Positions 16,932 to 27,330 are shown, counted from the stretch's first letter. The stretch is 64,000 bases of DNA from Enterobacter chuandaensis (GCF_003594915.1 NZ_QZCS01000001.1:124001-188000); one strand, 5' to 3'. The notes: generated by a model not told the origin, from the sequence alone. Translations and numbers: made by a program.

Positions 16932-17945
16932 CTACTGCGTCACCTTCTCCCCTTCCTCTTCTGCTACCGCAGCAGATACCCGGCTATTCTGCACCGACAA
17001 TACGCTATTGCTGGCTGACGGGCCGCTACCTGCTGATACGATAACCGGGATCCCGGCACGGCGTGACAGGGCTTTATCAATCAGCGCCTTATCGCTTCCC
17101 GCCTGAGAAACAAAGGTCGCAAAATCTGCGGAGTGGGTAATGGGCGAAATCTGCGGGTTCTCCCCTTCCACCTGGGCCAGCGGACGGTGGACCTCAATAT
17201 AACGCTTGCCGTCCGGCTCAACGGAGAATTTCACCGGCTCATTGATAATTTGTACCCGCGTGCCAACACGCACCTGCTCAAACAGGGCTTTAATATCCGG
17301 GGCGTTCATTCGCATACAGCCGGAACTGACGCGCAGGCCCACGCTGTCCGGCGCGCTGGTGCCATGAATAAGATATTCCCCATTACCTATTCCCAGACGC
17401 AGCGCATAGCGCCCCAGTGGATTATTTGGTCCAGCCGGAACGACGGGCGGCAATTTAATTCCCTGGGCCAGCGAACGCGCTCTGATGCCCGCCGTTGGCG
17501 TCCAGGTTGGATTAGGGATTTTTTGGCTAACGCGGGTGGTGCTCACCGGCGTTTCCAGCCCCAGCTGTCCGATGCCAAGCGGGAATACCTGGACACTATT
17601 TTCTCCCGGCGGGAAGTAGTAGAGCCGAAGCTCGGCCAGGTTCACGACAATCCCCTCGCGCGGCGTGTCCGGCAGCAGCATCTGCGACGGGATGGTGATG
17701 ACGGTACCCGGCGCGGGGTTTACCGGCGCAATGGTGTTGTTCGTTTCAAGGATCACCTGCGCGGCGGTATTAAATCGACGGGCAATGGTCTGAAGCTTAT
17801 TATCCCCTTCCTGTATCGTATAGGTTTGATTTTGCCCAATCAGGCGACTGCCTGCGGGCGGCAACGGGTAATCCATCGCGCGGGCCGAATTAAACGTACC
17901 GAGCGAACTGAGGAGTAATAGCGTTATTAGAGGCGCGCGCTTCAT
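16932..17945 (-). CDS. ldtE: L,D-transpeptidase LdtE
   Basis: A 337-residue periplasmic enzyme (E. coli YnhG). Signal peptide ending NSARA, LysM-like domain ([17 protein letters not shown]), and YkuD catalytic domain with the HGT...VSSGCMRMN motif holding the catalytic cysteine. In E. coli LdtE makes 3-3 cross-links in peptidoglycan. Paired in the genome with lpp, whose product is attached by related Ldt enzymes. Confidence 0.95.
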   Translation of the reverse strand: MKRAPLITLLLLSSLGTFNSARAMDYPLPPAGSRLIGQNQTYTIQEGDNKLQTIARRFNTAAQVILETNNTIAPVNPAPGTVITIPSQMLLPDTPREGIVVNLAELRLYYFPPGENSVQVFPLGIGQLGLETPVSTTRVSQKIPNPTWTPTAGIRARSLAQGIKLPPVVPAGPNNPLGRYALRLGIGNGEYLIHGTSAPDSVGLRVSSGCMRMNAPDIKALFEQVRVGTRVQIINEPVKFSVEPDGKRYIEVHRPLAQVEGENPQISPITHSADFATFVSQAGSDKALIDKALSRRAGIPVIVSAGSGPSASNSVLSVQNSRVSAAVAEEEGEKVTQ

Positions 17946-17993
17946 GCTGAGATTCCTTATTCACTGGCAGGATGCCAGAAAGCTGAAAAACCA

Positions 17994-18014
17994 GCGAGGC
18001 GGGAACCACCTCGC
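17994..18014 (-). terminator. suf operon terminator
   Basis: On the minus strand GCGAGGTGG/CCGCCTCGC forms a 9-bp stem (one G-T pair) with a three-base loop, followed by TGGTTTTT. It lies 29 bases after the sufE stop. Confidence 0.75.
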
Positions 18015-18042
18015 GAAACAGAATGAATGCTGTTCTGTAAGT

Positions 18043-18459
18043 CTAGCTAAGGATTGCAGCTTTGGCGCGAATGGCGCGAATCATCGCTTCCAGCCCCTGG
18101 GAGCGGGACGGGGTGAGGTGTTGGGTGAGGGCCATTTTTTCAAACCACGGGCGGACATCAAACGCGACAATATCCTGCGCCGACATCTGGTGATAAAGAA
18201 TAAACACGACCGCGATCAGCCCTTTTACAATGGCCGCATCGCTGTCGCCGTGCAGGGTTATCGTGCCGTCGTCAGACTGCTCCATGACAATCCACACCTG
18301 GCTCTGACAGCCCTGAATAATATTATCCGGGTTATGCGCCTCTTCACCGAGCGGCGGCAGACGCTGCCCCAGCTCGATAATGTAAAGGTACTTCTCTTCC
18401 CAGCTTGCGCAACGCCCGAAGTTGCGCAGCAGTTTATCTTTGTCCGGCAGCTCTGCCAT
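18043..18459 (-). CDS. sufE: cysteine desulfuration protein SufE
   Basis: A 138-residue sulfur-acceptor protein. The persulfide-forming cysteine lies in [11 protein letters not shown] (about residue 51). SufE stimulates SufS and passes sulfur to the SufBC2D scaffold. Last gene of the operon, 15 bases after sufS. Length matches E. coli. Confidence 0.97.
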   Translation of the reverse strand: MAELPDKDKLLRNFGRCASWEEKYLYIIELGQRLPPLGEEAHNPDNIIQGCQSQVWIVMEQSDDGTITLHGDSDAAIVKGLIAVVFILYHQMSAQDIVAFDVRPWFEKMALTQHLTPSRSQGLEAMIRAIRAKAAILS

Positions 18460-18474
18460 TTTTTTGCCTCTCCG

Positions 18475-19695
18475 TTAGCCCAGCAGCTGGTGAACGCGTT
18501 TCAGCCCCGCCACCAGCCTGTCGACCTCTTCCGTTGTGTTGTACATCACCAGCGAGGCGCGACACATTGCCGGCACCTGGTAAAACGCCATCAGCGGCAT
18601 GGCGCAGTGGTGCCCGGTACGGACGGCCACGCCGTAGTTATCGAGGAAACTCCCTACATCATAGGCGTGATGTTTCCCCAGGTTAAACGCAATTACGCCT
18701 AACCTGTCAGCAGGCCCGTACAGGGTAAGATCCGGCACGCTGGCAAGCTCCTGCAACGCGTAGTGCATAAGCTGCCGTTCGTACTCCTGAATGGCGTCCA
18801 GGCCGATTGCGGAGACGTAAGAGACCGCCGCGCCCAGACCGATAATCCCGCCGGTGTTGGGCGTTCCCGCCTCAAAGCGCCACGGGGCGCGAGCGTAGGT
18901 GGTTCCTTCGGTCAGGCTGACGGTGGCGATCATCGATCCGCCCCCTTCCCACGGCGGCATCGCCTGCAGGATGTCCTCTTTAACGTAGAGCACGCCGATG
19001 CCGGTTGGACCATAGAGCTTGTGCCCGGAGAACACGTAGAAATCGCAGTCCAACGCCTGCACGTCAACCGCGTGGTGCATCACCGCCTGCGCGCCGTCAA
19101 TCAGCACCTTTGCACCGGCCTGATGGGCTTTTGCGATAATCTCTGCGACCGGATTTTCGGTACCCAGCACGTTAGAAACCTGGGTGACGGCCACCAGCCG
19201 GGTTTTATCGTCCAGCAGGGCGTCAAGCTGCGCAAGCTGCAGCGTGCCGTCTTCGTTCAGCGGAATCACCCGCAGCTGCGCGCCGACACGCTCGCAGAGC
19301 ATCTGCCACGGAACAATATTGGCGTGGTGCTCCATCTGGGTGATGATGATGTTATCGCCCGCGTGAACCTGAGCGTTGCCCCAGCTGTTGGCAACAAGGT
19401 TAATCCCCTCGGTGGTGCCGCGCACAAACACCAGCTCTTCCGGCGATTGCGCGTTAAGGAAGGCCGCAATTTGCGTGCGCACGTTCTCCATGCGCTGGGT
19501 CGCCTCAGCGCTCAGGGTATGAATACCTCGATGCACGGCGGCGTAGCCGTGGCGGTAGAACTCCGCTTCCGCATCCACCACCTGATTCGGCTTCTGCGCA
19601 CTGGCCGCGCTGTCGAGATACGCCAGCGGCAGGCCGTTCACTTCACGGGTCAGAACCGGGAAATCTGCCCGTACCTTCTCTACGGGAAAACTCAT
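18475..19695 (-). CDS. sufS: cysteine desulfurase SufS
   Basis: A 406-residue group-II cysteine desulfurase. PLP lysine in [11 protein letters not shown] and active-site cysteine in [10 protein letters not shown]. It removes sulfur from cysteine for iron-sulfur cluster building under iron or oxidative stress. Its ATG overlaps the sufD stop (ATGA). Confidence 0.97.
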   Translation of the reverse strand: MSFPVEKVRADFPVLTREVNGLPLAYLDSAASAQKPNQVVDAEAEFYRHGYAAVHRGIHTLSAEATQRMENVRTQIAAFLNAQSPEELVFVRGTTEGINLVANSWGNAQVHAGDNIIITQMEHHANIVPWQMLCERVGAQLRVIPLNEDGTLQLAQLDALLDDKTRLVAVTQVSNVLGTENPVAEIIAKAHQAGAKVLIDGAQAVMHHAVDVQALDCDFYVFSGHKLYGPTGIGVLYVKEDILQAMPPWEGGGSMIATVSLTEGTTYARAPWRFEAGTPNTGGIIGLGAAVSYVSAIGLDAIQEYERQLMHYALQELASVPDLTLYGPADRLGVIAFNLGKHHAYDVGSFLDNYGVAVRTGHHCAMPLMAFYQVPAMCRASLVMYNTTEEVDRLVAGLKRVHQLLG

Positions 19696-20963
19696 GCTTC
19701 GCCTCCGGGCAGACGCTGACCAATGCGGGCCAGCACCTGCTGCTTCAGTACGCCATCGCGCAGCGCTTCCGTCAGCTCCGCCGCAAAGGCATAGATAATC
19801 ATTTTCTGCGCCGCCTGCCGGTCAATACCGCGCGAGCGCAAATAGAACATCTGTTCGTCGTCGATCCGCCCGACCGTCGCCCCGTGGCTGCATTTCACGT
19901 CGTCAGCGTAGATCTCCAGCTGCGGTTTGGTGTCCACCTCCGCAAGTCGCCCCAGCAGCAGATTGTTGTTGGTCATCTGCCCGTCGGTTTTAATGGCGTG
20001 CTGGGCCACGTTAATCAGGCCGTTAAACACCGCGCGGCCTCTATCGCTGACGATGGTTTTGTGCAGCTGGCGGCTGTTGCAGTAGCCTTTGTTGTGCTCA
20101 AGCCAGGTGCGGGTGTCGCACACCTCTGCTTTAACCGGCATCGCCAGGCTGTTGATGCGTAGCGTGGTATTTTCACCGTTAAGCTGCGTGCTGGTGTTGT
20201 GGCGCAGCACCGCGCCGCCGAGCAGGAAGCTGTGGCTGTACGCCGCGGCATCCTGGCCCAGCAGGATATCGTTATGCGCAAAGTGGTGGCTCAGCGGGTT
20301 CTCAAACGCCAGCTTAATGTGATGAAGCTGCGCATTGGCGGCAACGTTCATCGTCAGACGCGACCCGGTAAAGTGGCGGGTCTCGTTGAGGCTGACGTAA
20401 TGCTCAATCACCGTGGCCTCGGCCCCTTCAGCCAGCTCAAGATGATGGCGATAGTGGGCAGTATTGATTTCATCGCCCTCTACGCCTTGGGTGATATGCA
20501 TCAGCAGCAGCGGTTTTTCCGGGCGCTGGTTACGCTTAACCTGAATATGCGTCACGCTGCGGGCCAGGCTCTCGGTCAGGTGCAGGAACACTTCAGGCTG
20601 AACCGGGGCGCTCAGGGTCTGGCGATCGTCATTAATCACGATCCCGAACCCGCTATCCTGGGTATCGTCGCTCAGTTCAGGACGGTAGACGCCGTCGACA
20701 AAGACCAGACGCACCGCGTCCACCGTCAGCGCCAGGGCATCACGCCGGGCCGGGCTGATGTCCGCCAGCCGCATCACGAACTCGCCGTTCAGCAGCCCGT
20801 CCAGCGGAGTGTATTTCCAGTTCTCATGTTTACGCGTCGGCAGGCCGAGACGCAGCATTTGCTGCAGGTGCTGCTGCGCCTGCCCGGAGCGCGTATTACC
20901 CTGCGCTTCAAACAGCCGGTGCCACTGCTGGAGTGCATTACTGCTGTTCGGTAAGCCAGCCAT
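19692..20963 (-). CDS. sufD: Fe-S assembly scaffold subunit SufD
   Basis: A 423-residue SufD. The start [20 protein letters not shown] matches E. coli and lies 26 bases inside sufC; longer upstream frames are rejected. The beta-helix core and the C-terminal [22 protein letters not shown] motif are typical. It forms the SufBC2D scaffold with SufB and SufC and supports iron acquisition. Confidence 0.97.
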   Translation of the reverse strand: MAGLPNSSNALQQWHRLFEAQGNTRSGQAQQHLQQMLRLGLPTRKHENWKYTPLDGLLNGEFVMRLADISPARRDALALTVDAVRLVFVDGVYRPELSDDTQDSGFGIVINDDRQTLSAPVQPEVFLHLTESLARSVTHIQVKRNQRPEKPLLLMHITQGVEGDEINTAHYRHHLELAEGAEATVIEHYVSLNETRHFTGSRLTMNVAANAQLHHIKLAFENPLSHHFAHNDILLGQDAAAYSHSFLLGGAVLRHNTSTQLNGENTTLRINSLAMPVKAEVCDTRTWLEHNKGYCNSRQLHKTIVSDRGRAVFNGLINVAQHAIKTDGQMTNNNLLLGRLAEVDTKPQLEIYADDVKCSHGATVGRIDDEQMFYLRSRGIDRQAAQKMIIYAFAAELTEALRDGVLKQQVLARIGQRLPGGEA

Positions 20964-21684
20964 AACCCTGCTCCTCCAGTTGTTTAACCAGCGTGAAATC
21001 ACCGGATTTCACAATGCGTCCCTGGTAAAGCACGTGGACGTAGTCCGGCTTGATGTAGTCAAGAATGCGCTGGTAGTGAGTGACGATAATGAACGAACGT
21101 TTGCCGTCGCGCAGGGCGTTCACCCCATCAGCGACAATCTTCAGGGCGTCGATATCCAGACCGGAGTCCGTCTCATCCAGAATGCACAGCTCGGGCTCCA
21201 GCACCGCCATCTGCAGGATGTCGTTACGCTTTTTCTCGCCGCCGGAGAAGCCAACGTTAACCGAGCGGGTCAGCAGGTCTTCCGGCATTTTCAGCAGCTT
21301 GATCTTCTCTTCCATCAGGTCCTGGAAGTCAAAGCGGTCCAGCGCTTCCTGGCCGCGATACTTGCGCACCGCATTAAGCGCCGTCTGCAGGAAGAACTGG
21401 TTGCTGACGCCGGGAATTTCCACCGGATACTGGAAGGCCATAAAGATGCCCTCGCCCGCGCGGTCCTCCGGCGACATTTCCAGCAGATCTTTACCGTTAA
21501 ACTCGACCGAGCCGTGGGTTACTTCGTAATCTTCGCGCCCTGCCAGCGTCGCCGAAAGCGTACTTTTCCCGGAACCGTTCGGCCCCATGATGGCGTGGAC
21601 TTCACCCGGCTTGACGTCAAAATTGAGACCGCGCAGGATCGCTTTCTCTTCCACGCTAACCTGTAAATCTTTAATACTTAACAT
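20938..21684 (-). CDS. sufC: Fe-S assembly ATPase SufC
   Basis: A 248-residue ABC-type ATPase without membrane partners. Walker A GPNGSGKST, signature FSGGEKKRNDILQ and Walker B LCILDETDSGLD. It drives conformational change of SufB/SufD during cluster assembly. Overlaps sufD by 26 bases, as in E. coli. Confidence 0.98.
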   Translation of the reverse strand: MLSIKDLQVSVEEKAILRGLNFDVKPGEVHAIMGPNGSGKSTLSATLAGREDYEVTHGSVEFNGKDLLEMSPEDRAGEGIFMAFQYPVEIPGVSNQFFLQTALNAVRKYRGQEALDRFDFQDLMEEKIKLLKMPEDLLTRSVNVGFSGGEKKRNDILQMAVLEPELCILDETDSGLDIDALKIVADGVNALRDGKRSFIIVTHYQRILDYIKPDYVHVLYQGRIVKSGDFTLVKQLEEQGYGWLTEQQ

Positions 21685-21693
21685 GTGCTTTCC

Positions 21694-23184
21694 TTAACCG
21701 ACGCTGTGTTCAAGACTAATGGCGAGGAGTTTTTGGGCTTCAACGGCAAATTCCAGCGGCAGTTCAGAGAACACGTCCTTACAGAAGCCGTTGACAATCA
21801 TCGAGATGGTATCTTCTTCACTGATCCCGCGCTGCAGGCAGTAGAAGAGCTGATCTTCCCCGATACGCGAGGTTGTCGCCTCATGTTCAAGCTGGGCGCT
21901 GTTGTTGCGGCACTCCACGTACGGGAAGGTGTGCGCCCCGCAGTCGGCGCCGATCAGCATCGAGTCACACTGGGTAAAGTTACGCGCGTTGGTGGCCGTC
22001 GGCATGATTTTCACCAGCCCGCGGTAGCTGTTCTGGCTGTGCCCGGCGGAGATCCCCTTCGAGATAATCGTCGATTTGGTGTTTTTCCCGATATGGATCA
22101 TCTTGGTGCCGGTATCGGCCTGCTGATGCCCGCTGGTGAGCGCCACCGAGTAAAACTCGCCGATGGAGTTATCCCCGCGCAGAATGCAGCTCGGGTACTT
22201 CCAGGTAATGGCGGAGCCGGTTTCCGACTGCGTCCAGGACATCTTGCTGTTTTCACCTTCGCACAGCGCGCGCTTGGTGACGAAGTTCAGAATACCGCCG
22301 GTGTTACCGTCGCCGGGGAACCAGTTCTGCACCGTGGAGTATTTCACCTCGGCGTCTTTGTGGATGATGACCTCGACCACCGCCGCGTGCAGCTGGTAGC
22401 TGTCGCGCACCGGGGCGGAGCATCCTTCGATGTAGCTGACGTAGCTGCCTTCGTCCGCCACCAGAATGGTACGTTCAAACTGGCCGGTTTTTTCGGCATT
22501 GATGCGGAAATAGGTTGAGAGCTCCATCGGGCAGCGCACGCCTTTCGGCACGTAGATAAAGGTGCCGTCAGAGGCTACTGCGGCATTCAGCGCGGCGAAG
22601 AAGTTATCGTTGCTCGGTACCACGGTGCCGATGTATTTTTTTACCAGCTCCGGGTGATCGTGAATCGCTTCGCCGAAGGAGCAGAAAATAATCCCCTGTT
22701 CGGCCAGTTTCTCACGGTACGTCGTTGCCACCGAGACGGAGTCAAAAATGGCGTCCACCGCCACCTCTTTCCCTTCGCGCACGGGCACGCCCAGCTGGTT
22801 AAACGCCTCTTCTACCTCTTTGCTCAGAAAGCTGTTCTCGGCACCGGTCTGCTGTACCGCGCCGGGCTGCGAGGCGCAGGTATCGTCACAGCTGCCGCAG
22901 GACGGCGCGGAGTAGTAGCTGTAATCCTGATAGTTCAGCTTGTCGTAGTGGGCTTTCAGCCAGTGCGGCTCTTCCATCTCCAGCCAGGCGCGGAACGCGC
23001 TCAGGCGAAATTCGAGCATCCACTCCGGCTCGTTACGTTTGGCCGAGATGGCGCGCACCACATCTTCATTAATGCCTTTCGCCAGCTCGTCGGTTTGCAG
23101 CTGCGTGAAGAACCCCTCTTTATAGTTGAGGTGTCCGCCGCTCCAGGTGTTTACATCACTCGTTGCTTCAGTATTACGAGACAT
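21694..23184 (-). CDS. sufB: Fe-S assembly scaffold SufB
   Basis: A 496-residue scaffold protein, one residue longer than E. coli SufB, beginning [17 protein letters not shown]. The cysteine-rich [10 protein letters not shown] region and the core ...RISEED-like C-terminal motif ([18 protein letters not shown]) are conserved. The 13 codons before this ATG are rejected as non-family. SufB is where the cluster forms on the scaffold. Confidence 0.98.
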   Translation of the reverse strand: MSRNTEATSDVNTWSGGHLNYKEGFFTQLQTDELAKGINEDVVRAISAKRNEPEWMLEFRLSAFRAWLEMEEPHWLKAHYDKLNYQDYSYYSAPSCGSCDDTCASQPGAVQQTGAENSFLSKEVEEAFNQLGVPVREGKEVAVDAIFDSVSVATTYREKLAEQGIIFCSFGEAIHDHPELVKKYIGTVVPSNDNFFAALNAAVASDGTFIYVPKGVRCPMELSTYFRINAEKTGQFERTILVADEGSYVSYIEGCSAPVRDSYQLHAAVVEVIIHKDAEVKYSTVQNWFPGDGNTGGILNFVTKRALCEGENSKMSWTQSETGSAITWKYPSCILRGDNSIGEFYSVALTSGHQQADTGTKMIHIGKNTKSTIISKGISAGHSQNSYRGLVKIMPTATNARNFTQCDSMLIGADCGAHTFPYVECRNNSAQLEHEATTSRIGEDQLFYCLQRGISEEDTISMIVNGFCKDVFSELPLEFAVEAQKLLAISLEHSVG

Positions 23185-23192
23185 AGTACCGC

Positions 23193-23561
23193 CTATACCC
23201 CAAAGCTTTCGCCGCAGCCGCATTCGTTCTGGGCTTTCGGGTTATGAAATTTGAATAACTGGTTTAAACCTTCCCGCACGTAATCCACTTCGGTTCCGTC
23301 GATAAACGGCATGGCCTGCAGCGCGACGTACAGCTTTGCGCCGTCAGTTTCAAACACCAGGTCATCTTTTTCCGGTGCGGTGACGGTATCCAGTACGTAG
23401 CCAAAGCCCGCGCAGCCGGTCTGCTTAACGCCTAAGCGCACGCCGAGAATGTCGGGATTTTTTGCCACCAGCTCGTGGATATGCGCCGCCGCCGCAGGCG
23501 TGAGCGTTAATCCGCGCCAGGCAAAATCGGCAGGATTGAAGGTTTCTGAATGCAGTTCCAT
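23193..23561 (-). CDS. sufA: A-type Fe-S carrier SufA
   Basis: A 122-residue A-type carrier with the three cluster cysteines in KQTGCAGFG and the C-terminal CGCGESFGV. It passes clusters from SufBC2D to target proteins. First gene of the operon, eight bases before sufB, behind a Fur box. Confidence 0.97.
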   Translation of the reverse strand: MELHSETFNPADFAWRGLTLTPAAAAHIHELVAKNPDILGVRLGVKQTGCAGFGYVLDTVTAPEKDDLVFETDGAKLYVALQAMPFIDGTEVDYVREGLNQLFKFHNPKAQNECGCGESFGV

Positions 23562-23605
23562 AGGTCCACCTCATCTGATTAGCCATCAGGGCATAACACC
23601 ATGTT

Positions 23606-23624
23606 AGTGATAACGATTATCACT
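23606..23624. promoter_or_regulatory. Fur box of the suf operon
   Basis: AGTGATAA-CGA-TTATCACT is a perfect 8-bp inverted repeat that matches the Fur consensus. It lies 45 bases before the sufA start. In E. coli Fur represses suf while IscR and OxyR activate it; those two sites could not be placed here by eye. Confidence 0.85.
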
Positions 23625-23851
23625 TCAACCCTCTGACAGCAGGGGCATTCGGCTAAACCGCCCTTTTTGTCTACTTTTATTAAGCATAGACCCTGTCACA
23701 AGATGCGGGCGGGATGGATATAATTGTTCAATGCTTTGAAAAATAATGGCTTATTTCATCAGGCAGGCAGTGGAGAGAGGAAAAGTAAATATGCATCGGA
23801 AATGCCTATTTTTAAAATAGCTTTTGTTCAGGAAGTGACAAAAAACAAAAA

Positions 23852-23866
23852 AGGCCCGCAAGGCCT
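23852..23866 (-). terminator. bluR terminator
   Basis: An AGGCC/GGCCT stem with a five-base loop is followed on the minus strand by a long T-rich run, seven bases after the bluR stop. Confidence 0.75.
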
Positions 23867-23873
23867 CTGATAA

Positions 23874-24602
23874 TCAGTGATGGAATGTAACGGTGAAACC
23901 CTGTTCACGCCAGTGATCGAGCTGTTCCTGCTGGCGCGGTGTCGGCGATTTTCCGGTCCAGACGAAGATTTTCTGCCCGGGGAACAGTTCGGGACGTGGC
24001 GAATCAATTGGCTCCGCCAGTACGTCAATGTGCCAGCCTTTCTGTGCCAGGCGCGCGGCTTCAAGCCACAGATGGGTGCGGTCGTCGCATTCCCAGCCAA
24101 TAAGCAGCGCATCTTTGCCCGCTTTCTTGCGCGACTCCGCCAGGTTTGCAATCGCGAATTCAATCAGGACGCCGTCCAGCATACTTGCCATGTGGCGCAC
24201 GGTGTTTTGATCCTGATTCATTCGCTGGCGGACGGGGGAAATAATGTTATCGATCAGCGCATCCATCGGGTGATCCCGGCGGAATTCGCCTATTTTGGCA
24301 CGCAGTTTAGCCGGGCTGGCATAGCGCAGAACGGTCATCATCTCTTCCTGGAAAGTAGACCAGTTACCCTGAGTCATCACTTCCTTGTTTTCCAGCAAGG
24401 CTTTCACTTTTCCGACCGACACGCCGCTCTTCATCAGGCGTTTGATCTCTTCGATACGCAGGATATCTTCATCGTCGAACTGACGATGACCCCCTTCGCT
24501 GCGCTGCGGCTTCAACAATCCATAACGGCGCTGCCAGGCACGCAGCGTAACGGGGTTGATACCGCATCGTTCGGCCACTTCGCCGATACTGTAATAGGCC
24601 AT
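23874..24602 (-). CDS. bluR: MerR-family repressor BluR
   Basis: A 242-residue regulator. N-terminal MerR helix-turn-helix ([20 protein letters not shown], then [14 protein letters not shown]) and a C-terminal cobalamin-binding-like domain without the usual B12 histidine motif. It is closer to E. coli BluR (YcgE) than to MlrA. BluR represses ycgZ-ymgAB and is released by light-activated BluF. The start at 24602 matches E. coli and has GAGG at suitable spacing; the 20-residue upstream extension is rejected. Confidence 0.9.
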   Translation of the reverse strand: MAYYSIGEVAERCGINPVTLRAWQRRYGLLKPQRSEGGHRQFDDEDILRIEEIKRLMKSGVSVGKVKALLENKEVMTQGNWSTFQEEMMTVLRYASPAKLRAKIGEFRRDHPMDALIDNIISPVRQRMNQDQNTVRHMASMLDGVLIEFAIANLAESRKKAGKDALLIGWECDDRTHLWLEAARLAQKGWHIDVLAEPIDSPRPELFPGQKIFVWTGKSPTPRQQEQLDHWREQGFTVTFHH

Positions 24603-24654
24603 TAACTCCCTCACGCTCAGAACTTCCATACCTAACTGCACCAACCTTATCAGA

Positions 24655-24675
24655 TTGTACAAACCATTTGTATAA
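24655..24675. promoter_or_regulatory. candidate BluR/MlrA-type site before bluR
   Basis: TTGTACAA and TTGTATAA lie 13 bases apart, 53 bases before the bluR start; a further TTGTATAA is at 24736. MlrA, a close relative, recognises TTGTACA-type half sites. This may be an autoregulatory site. Confidence 0.35.
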
Positions 24676-24697
24676 CTAAGACCCTATTTTGCACGGG

Positions 24698-24720
24698 TGG
24701 ATGGGAGACTCCCCCATCCA
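24698..24720. other. hairpin between bluF and bluR
   Basis: TGGATGGG/CCCATCCA is a perfect 8-bp stem with a seven-base loop in the bluF-bluR gap. No T run follows on either strand, so it may be a processing or pausing element rather than a full terminator. Confidence 0.5.
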
Positions 24721-24793
24721 TCTGTTAATACATTGTTGTATAAAATTTGCCGTTCGTACAGTTAAGAGTGCCGGTTTATGTACAGCTTTATTA

Positions 24794-26008
24794 TTATTCG
24801 AACTTTTTCTCTGGCCACGCTATCGCCGGAATGCCGCCATGCCGGGGGCTGGCGAAAAGATGCCCCTGGAACTGGGAAATTCCCGCAGATTCCAGCCACA
24901 TCCACTCTTCCGCCTTCTCAACACCGACCGCGCAGATCTGAATTTCCAGCGAGGAGCAGCATTTGATAATCGCCTGAATAATGGCTTGTCGGGGACCGCT
25001 TTTATGCACGTTCGCCACCAGATCGCGATTAATCTTAATTCGGTCAGGCTGGAACTGGGCCAGCAGCTGAAGCCCGGCAAAGCCGGCGCCAAAGTGATCG
25101 ATCGTCACGCTGATACCGGCACTTTTTAGCTGCCTGACTGAATCCGTGAACTCATCGAAACGTGAAATGGCTTCACTCTCGGTGAACTCCACAACGATTT
25201 GTTCGGGTACAAACCCATTAGCGTCGATGGCGGTAAGCAGAAAATCTACCGCGTTGGGGACGTTAACCAGCGTCATAGGCAGCAGGTTCAAGGATAATGT
25301 CTGGTCCTGTAATCCCAGCGTGCAGGCCATAGAGAGCGCCACCCGCTTGCTTTGCAAATCAGATGCATAAACTTCTTCACGCAGGCGGTTGGCAAAATAG
25401 GCTCCCGGCGGATCGCCGAACGGGGTGCGGAGAAGCGCCTCCCAGGAGACGACCTGCTGCATAAACGGATCGACGATCGGTTGAAACGCAAAACTGCAAT
25501 CCGCCCCTTTCGCAACGACCTCAGGCTGTGCCGATAAATCCGTTTCTTCAGTAACAAAATCCCACGAGTCCGCGGGAGGCAGTTCAAAATAGTTGGCCTT
25601 CTCGGTGGCCTCGACAAAGGTGCGGAAAAACTGCAGCGGACGGTCGTTATAGGTCAGCTGATAACGCGTTGTGCCCCTGTTGAGCACCTGCTGCAGCACC
25701 TCTTCCCTGTCGAACTGGCGCAAATCAAACAGCTCCATGCCGAGGTTGCCAAAGCGCCGGACAGGCCCGTGATCGCGCATCAGCTCAACAACGTTATGGT
25801 GGCGCGGGTCGTTACAGATCTGCTCATAGATAGCCGAAACGTGCTCCACCGGTCCTTCCAGCAACTGGAAAAAATGTGTGCCGTTAAACAGCAAGATCCC
25901 CGTGACATTGGATTGCCGGTTTTTATGATTTGCAGCAGCGACCATGGTTTCCAGCGCTTTCACCGGAACGTCCTCGCAGATATGACTGCGGTAAATGATG
26001 GTTGTGAG
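24794..26008 (-). CDS. bluF: blue-light sensor BluF (BLUF-EAL)
   Basis: A 404-residue protein with an N-terminal BLUF flavin domain (MLTTIIYRSHI, then VTGILLFNGTHFFQLLEGP) and a C-terminal EAL-like domain. The EAL domain is degenerate: the EAL signature reads EALLR but several metal and catalytic residues are missing, as in E. coli YcgF, which binds BluR rather than degrading c-di-GMP. The start has AGGA five bases before it; an 18-residue extension is rejected. Confidence 0.93.
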   Translation of the reverse strand, partial: LTTIIYRSHICEDVPVKALETMVAAANHKNRQSNVTGILLFNGTHFFQLLEGPVEHVSAIYEQICNDPRHHNVVELMRDHGPVRRFGNLGMELFDLRQFDREEVLQQVLNRGTTRYQLTYNDRPLQFFRTFVEATEKANYFELPPADSWDFVTEETDLSAQPEVVAKGADCSFAFQPIVDPFMQQVVSWEALLRTPFGDPPGAYFANRLREEVYASDLQSKRVALSMACTLGLQDQTLSLNLLPMTLVNVPNAVDFLLTAIDANGFVPEQIVVEFTESEAISRFDEFTDSVRQLKSAGISVTIDHFGAGFAGLQLLAQFQPDRIKINRDLVANVHKSGPRQAIIQAIIKCCSSLEIQICAVGVEKAEEWMWLESAGISQFQGHLFASPRHGGIPAIAWPEKKFE

Positions 26009-26139
26009 CATGCGATTCCTGGGGTTAGGGTTTTGGCCACAAAAGAGGTGGGTAAGGATCATTTATAGCACATTAATTGCCTGACAAATAATTTACATCT
26101 CAACCATTTACGGCACTTAATGAACCTTTTTAATGTGCT

Positions 26140-26173
26140 GTACAACTTAGCAACACCATATCATTTTGTACAA
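26140..26173. promoter_or_regulatory. paired TGTACAA motifs
   Basis: Two TGTACAA motifs 27 bases apart lie between bluF and ycgZ. They resemble the MlrA/BluR half site TTGTACA. The second sits beside TATATCCTG and may overlap a promoter. Confidence 0.35.
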
Positions 26174-26260
26174 TATATCCTGTAGCATTGTCGACGCACA
26201 ACAAGCCCGCAACAACATGAAAAGAAAGAACTTTATAAAATATATCACAATAAAATTAAA

Positions 26261-26289
26261 AATCTGTACATTTTTGATGTACAGATTTG
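26261..26289. promoter_or_regulatory. strong inverted repeat before ycgZ, likely BluR operator
   Basis: AAATCTGTACAT and ATGTACAGATTT form perfect 12-bp arms around a five-base centre, 60 bases before the ycgZ start. The arms contain TGTACA, the core of MlrA/BluR-type sites. No T run gives it terminator character, so an operator is the best reading. Confidence 0.55.
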
Positions 26290-26348
26290 GAAATTATGTA
26301 TACCTTAAATGTAACGTTACTGATTACAAAATTTTACAGGAGCGAAAC

Positions 26349-26588
26349 ATGCAGCAGAAAGGTTACGTCACAGATTCCGCAGCAGCGATCGCACAGTACT
26401 TCGAAAAAGCCGCGCTTCCTACCCAACAGGAAACGCTGGGTCAGGTGGTGGTTGAGATCCTTAGCGACGGGCGAAACCTTAACCGCAAATCGCTCTGCAC
26501 TAAACTCTTAAGCCGCCTTGAAAGGGCCAATGGCCCTGAAGAGGAACAGCATTACCACATGCTGCTTGGTTTACTCTTCGAACGATAA
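26349..26588 (+). CDS. ycgZ: connector protein YcgZ
   Basis: A 79-residue small protein, one longer than E. coli YcgZ, sharing TQQETLGQVVVEIL, DGRNLNRKSLC and the LLGLLFE end. In E. coli YcgZ, YmgA and YmgB act through the Rcs phosphorelay to raise colanic acid and lower curli. The ATG at 26349 has AGGAG upstream; a longer in-frame extension is rejected. First gene of a three-gene operon. Confidence 0.9.
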   Translation: MQQKGYVTDSAAAIAQYFEKAALPTQQETLGQVVVEILSDGRNLNRKSLCTKLLSRLERANGPEEEQHYHMLLGLLFER

Positions 26589-26592
26589 CGTT

Positions 26593-26913
26593 ATGAATCG
26601 TAGTAACGCGGACAAACTGACCGATCAGTTGATTGGCGAAGCTGTACTTTCTCTTTTGAAAGCGCATGGCCCCGTCACAACGGAGGCTCTGGTTCAGCGT
26701 CTGCGGGATATGAAAGCACGCGAAAAGGATCCCCGGCGGCGGGAGACACTGGCGAAGGCGATTGCCGACATCGGCTCAAACAGCTTCGCGTTAAAACGTC
26801 GCAGAACCGCGCAAGGACGAACGAACAGAGAGGGATCTCTCAATGACAACAGAGACAATGTAGTGCCGTTATTTGGAAATGGAAAACCGTCCGATCCCAA
26901 AAAAATACATTGA
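26593..26913 (+). CDS. ymgA: connector protein YmgA
   Basis: A 106-residue protein starting four bases after ycgZ. The N-terminal part (LTDQLIGEAVLSLLKAHGPVT) resembles the same helical fold as YcgZ and AriR, and the end NGKPSDPKKIH recalls E. coli YmgA, which is about 90 residues. The middle is Arg/Asn-rich and poorly conserved, so the assignment leans on position. Confidence 0.75.
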   Translation: MNRSNADKLTDQLIGEAVLSLLKAHGPVTTEALVQRLRDMKAREKDPRRRETLAKAIADIGSNSFALKRRRTAQGRTNREGSLNDNRDNVVPLFGNGKPSDPKKIH

Positions 26914-26942
26914 CTGCAATTCAACAGCTACGGTGAGAACAA

Positions 26943-27221
26943 ATGAGACAAAATATTCAGCTTCAACCCGAATACCATTCTGCTTTTTTAGAAAGCGCGC
27001 TGTCGGAATATTTCCGCCACGCAGGCGATCGTTTTGCTGAAGAGTCCGTTGTTTTTTCTACTGCAGTACGCTGTGTTCTGGCTTCCGAAGGCCATCTGTC
27101 CAATAAAGCCATCATCCTGTGGTTGATTCAGACCCTGGAAGCGACCCACGACGTGGTACAGGCGGATGTGATCCGCAAAACGCTGGAAATCGTCGTCGGT
27201 TACACCATGGACGATCTTTAA
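26943..27221 (+). CDS. ariR: connector/acid-resistance regulator AriR (YmgB)
   Basis: A 92-residue protein. LSEYFRHAGDRFAEESVVF, IILWLIQTLEATHDVVQADV and the C-terminal IRKTLEIVVGYTMDDL match E. coli AriR/YmgB, a dimeric helical protein needed for acid resistance and biofilm control. It completes the ycgZ-ymgA-ariR set. No ymgC homologue follows. Confidence 0.9.
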   Translation: MRQNIQLQPEYHSAFLESALSEYFRHAGDRFAEESVVFSTAVRCVLASEGHLSNKAIILWLIQTLEATHDVVQADVIRKTLEIVVGYTMDDL

Positions 27222-27248
27222 TCTCCCCCCCCTTCAGCAACGGGTAAT

Positions 27249-27288
27249 GTGTCATCGTCAAAACTGACGATGGGTATGACGATGACAC
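27249..27288. promoter_or_regulatory. triple TGACGATG repeat, candidate enhancer site
   Basis: GTGTCATCGTCA (27249-27260) and TGACGATGACAC (27277-27288) are a perfect 12-bp inverted repeat, and a third TGACGATG lies between them at 27265-27272, 12 bases from the next copy. The block ends about 70 bases upstream of the likely transcription start of the sigma-54 promoter, a normal place for an enhancer-binding protein such as FhlA. Which activator binds is unknown. Confidence 0.6.
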
Positions 27289-27330
27289 CCTCTCTTCCTA
27301 TAACACCCTGTAAATAAAGCGCGTTAAAAA

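Larger units (their letters stand above)
26009..26348. other. divergent promoter region bluF / ycgZ
   Basis: This 340-base AT-rich gap holds no gene. It carries TGTACAA at 26140-26146 and 26167-26173, and a 12-bp-arm inverted repeat at 26261-26289. It should contain the bluF and ycgZ promoters; in E. coli the latter is sigma-S dependent and induced by cold and blue light. Confidence 0.6.

Noticed and set aside
26009..26348. In-frame upstream extension of ycgZ
   Set aside because: It would run through the inverted repeat and promoter region, and the family starts at the ATG at 26349.
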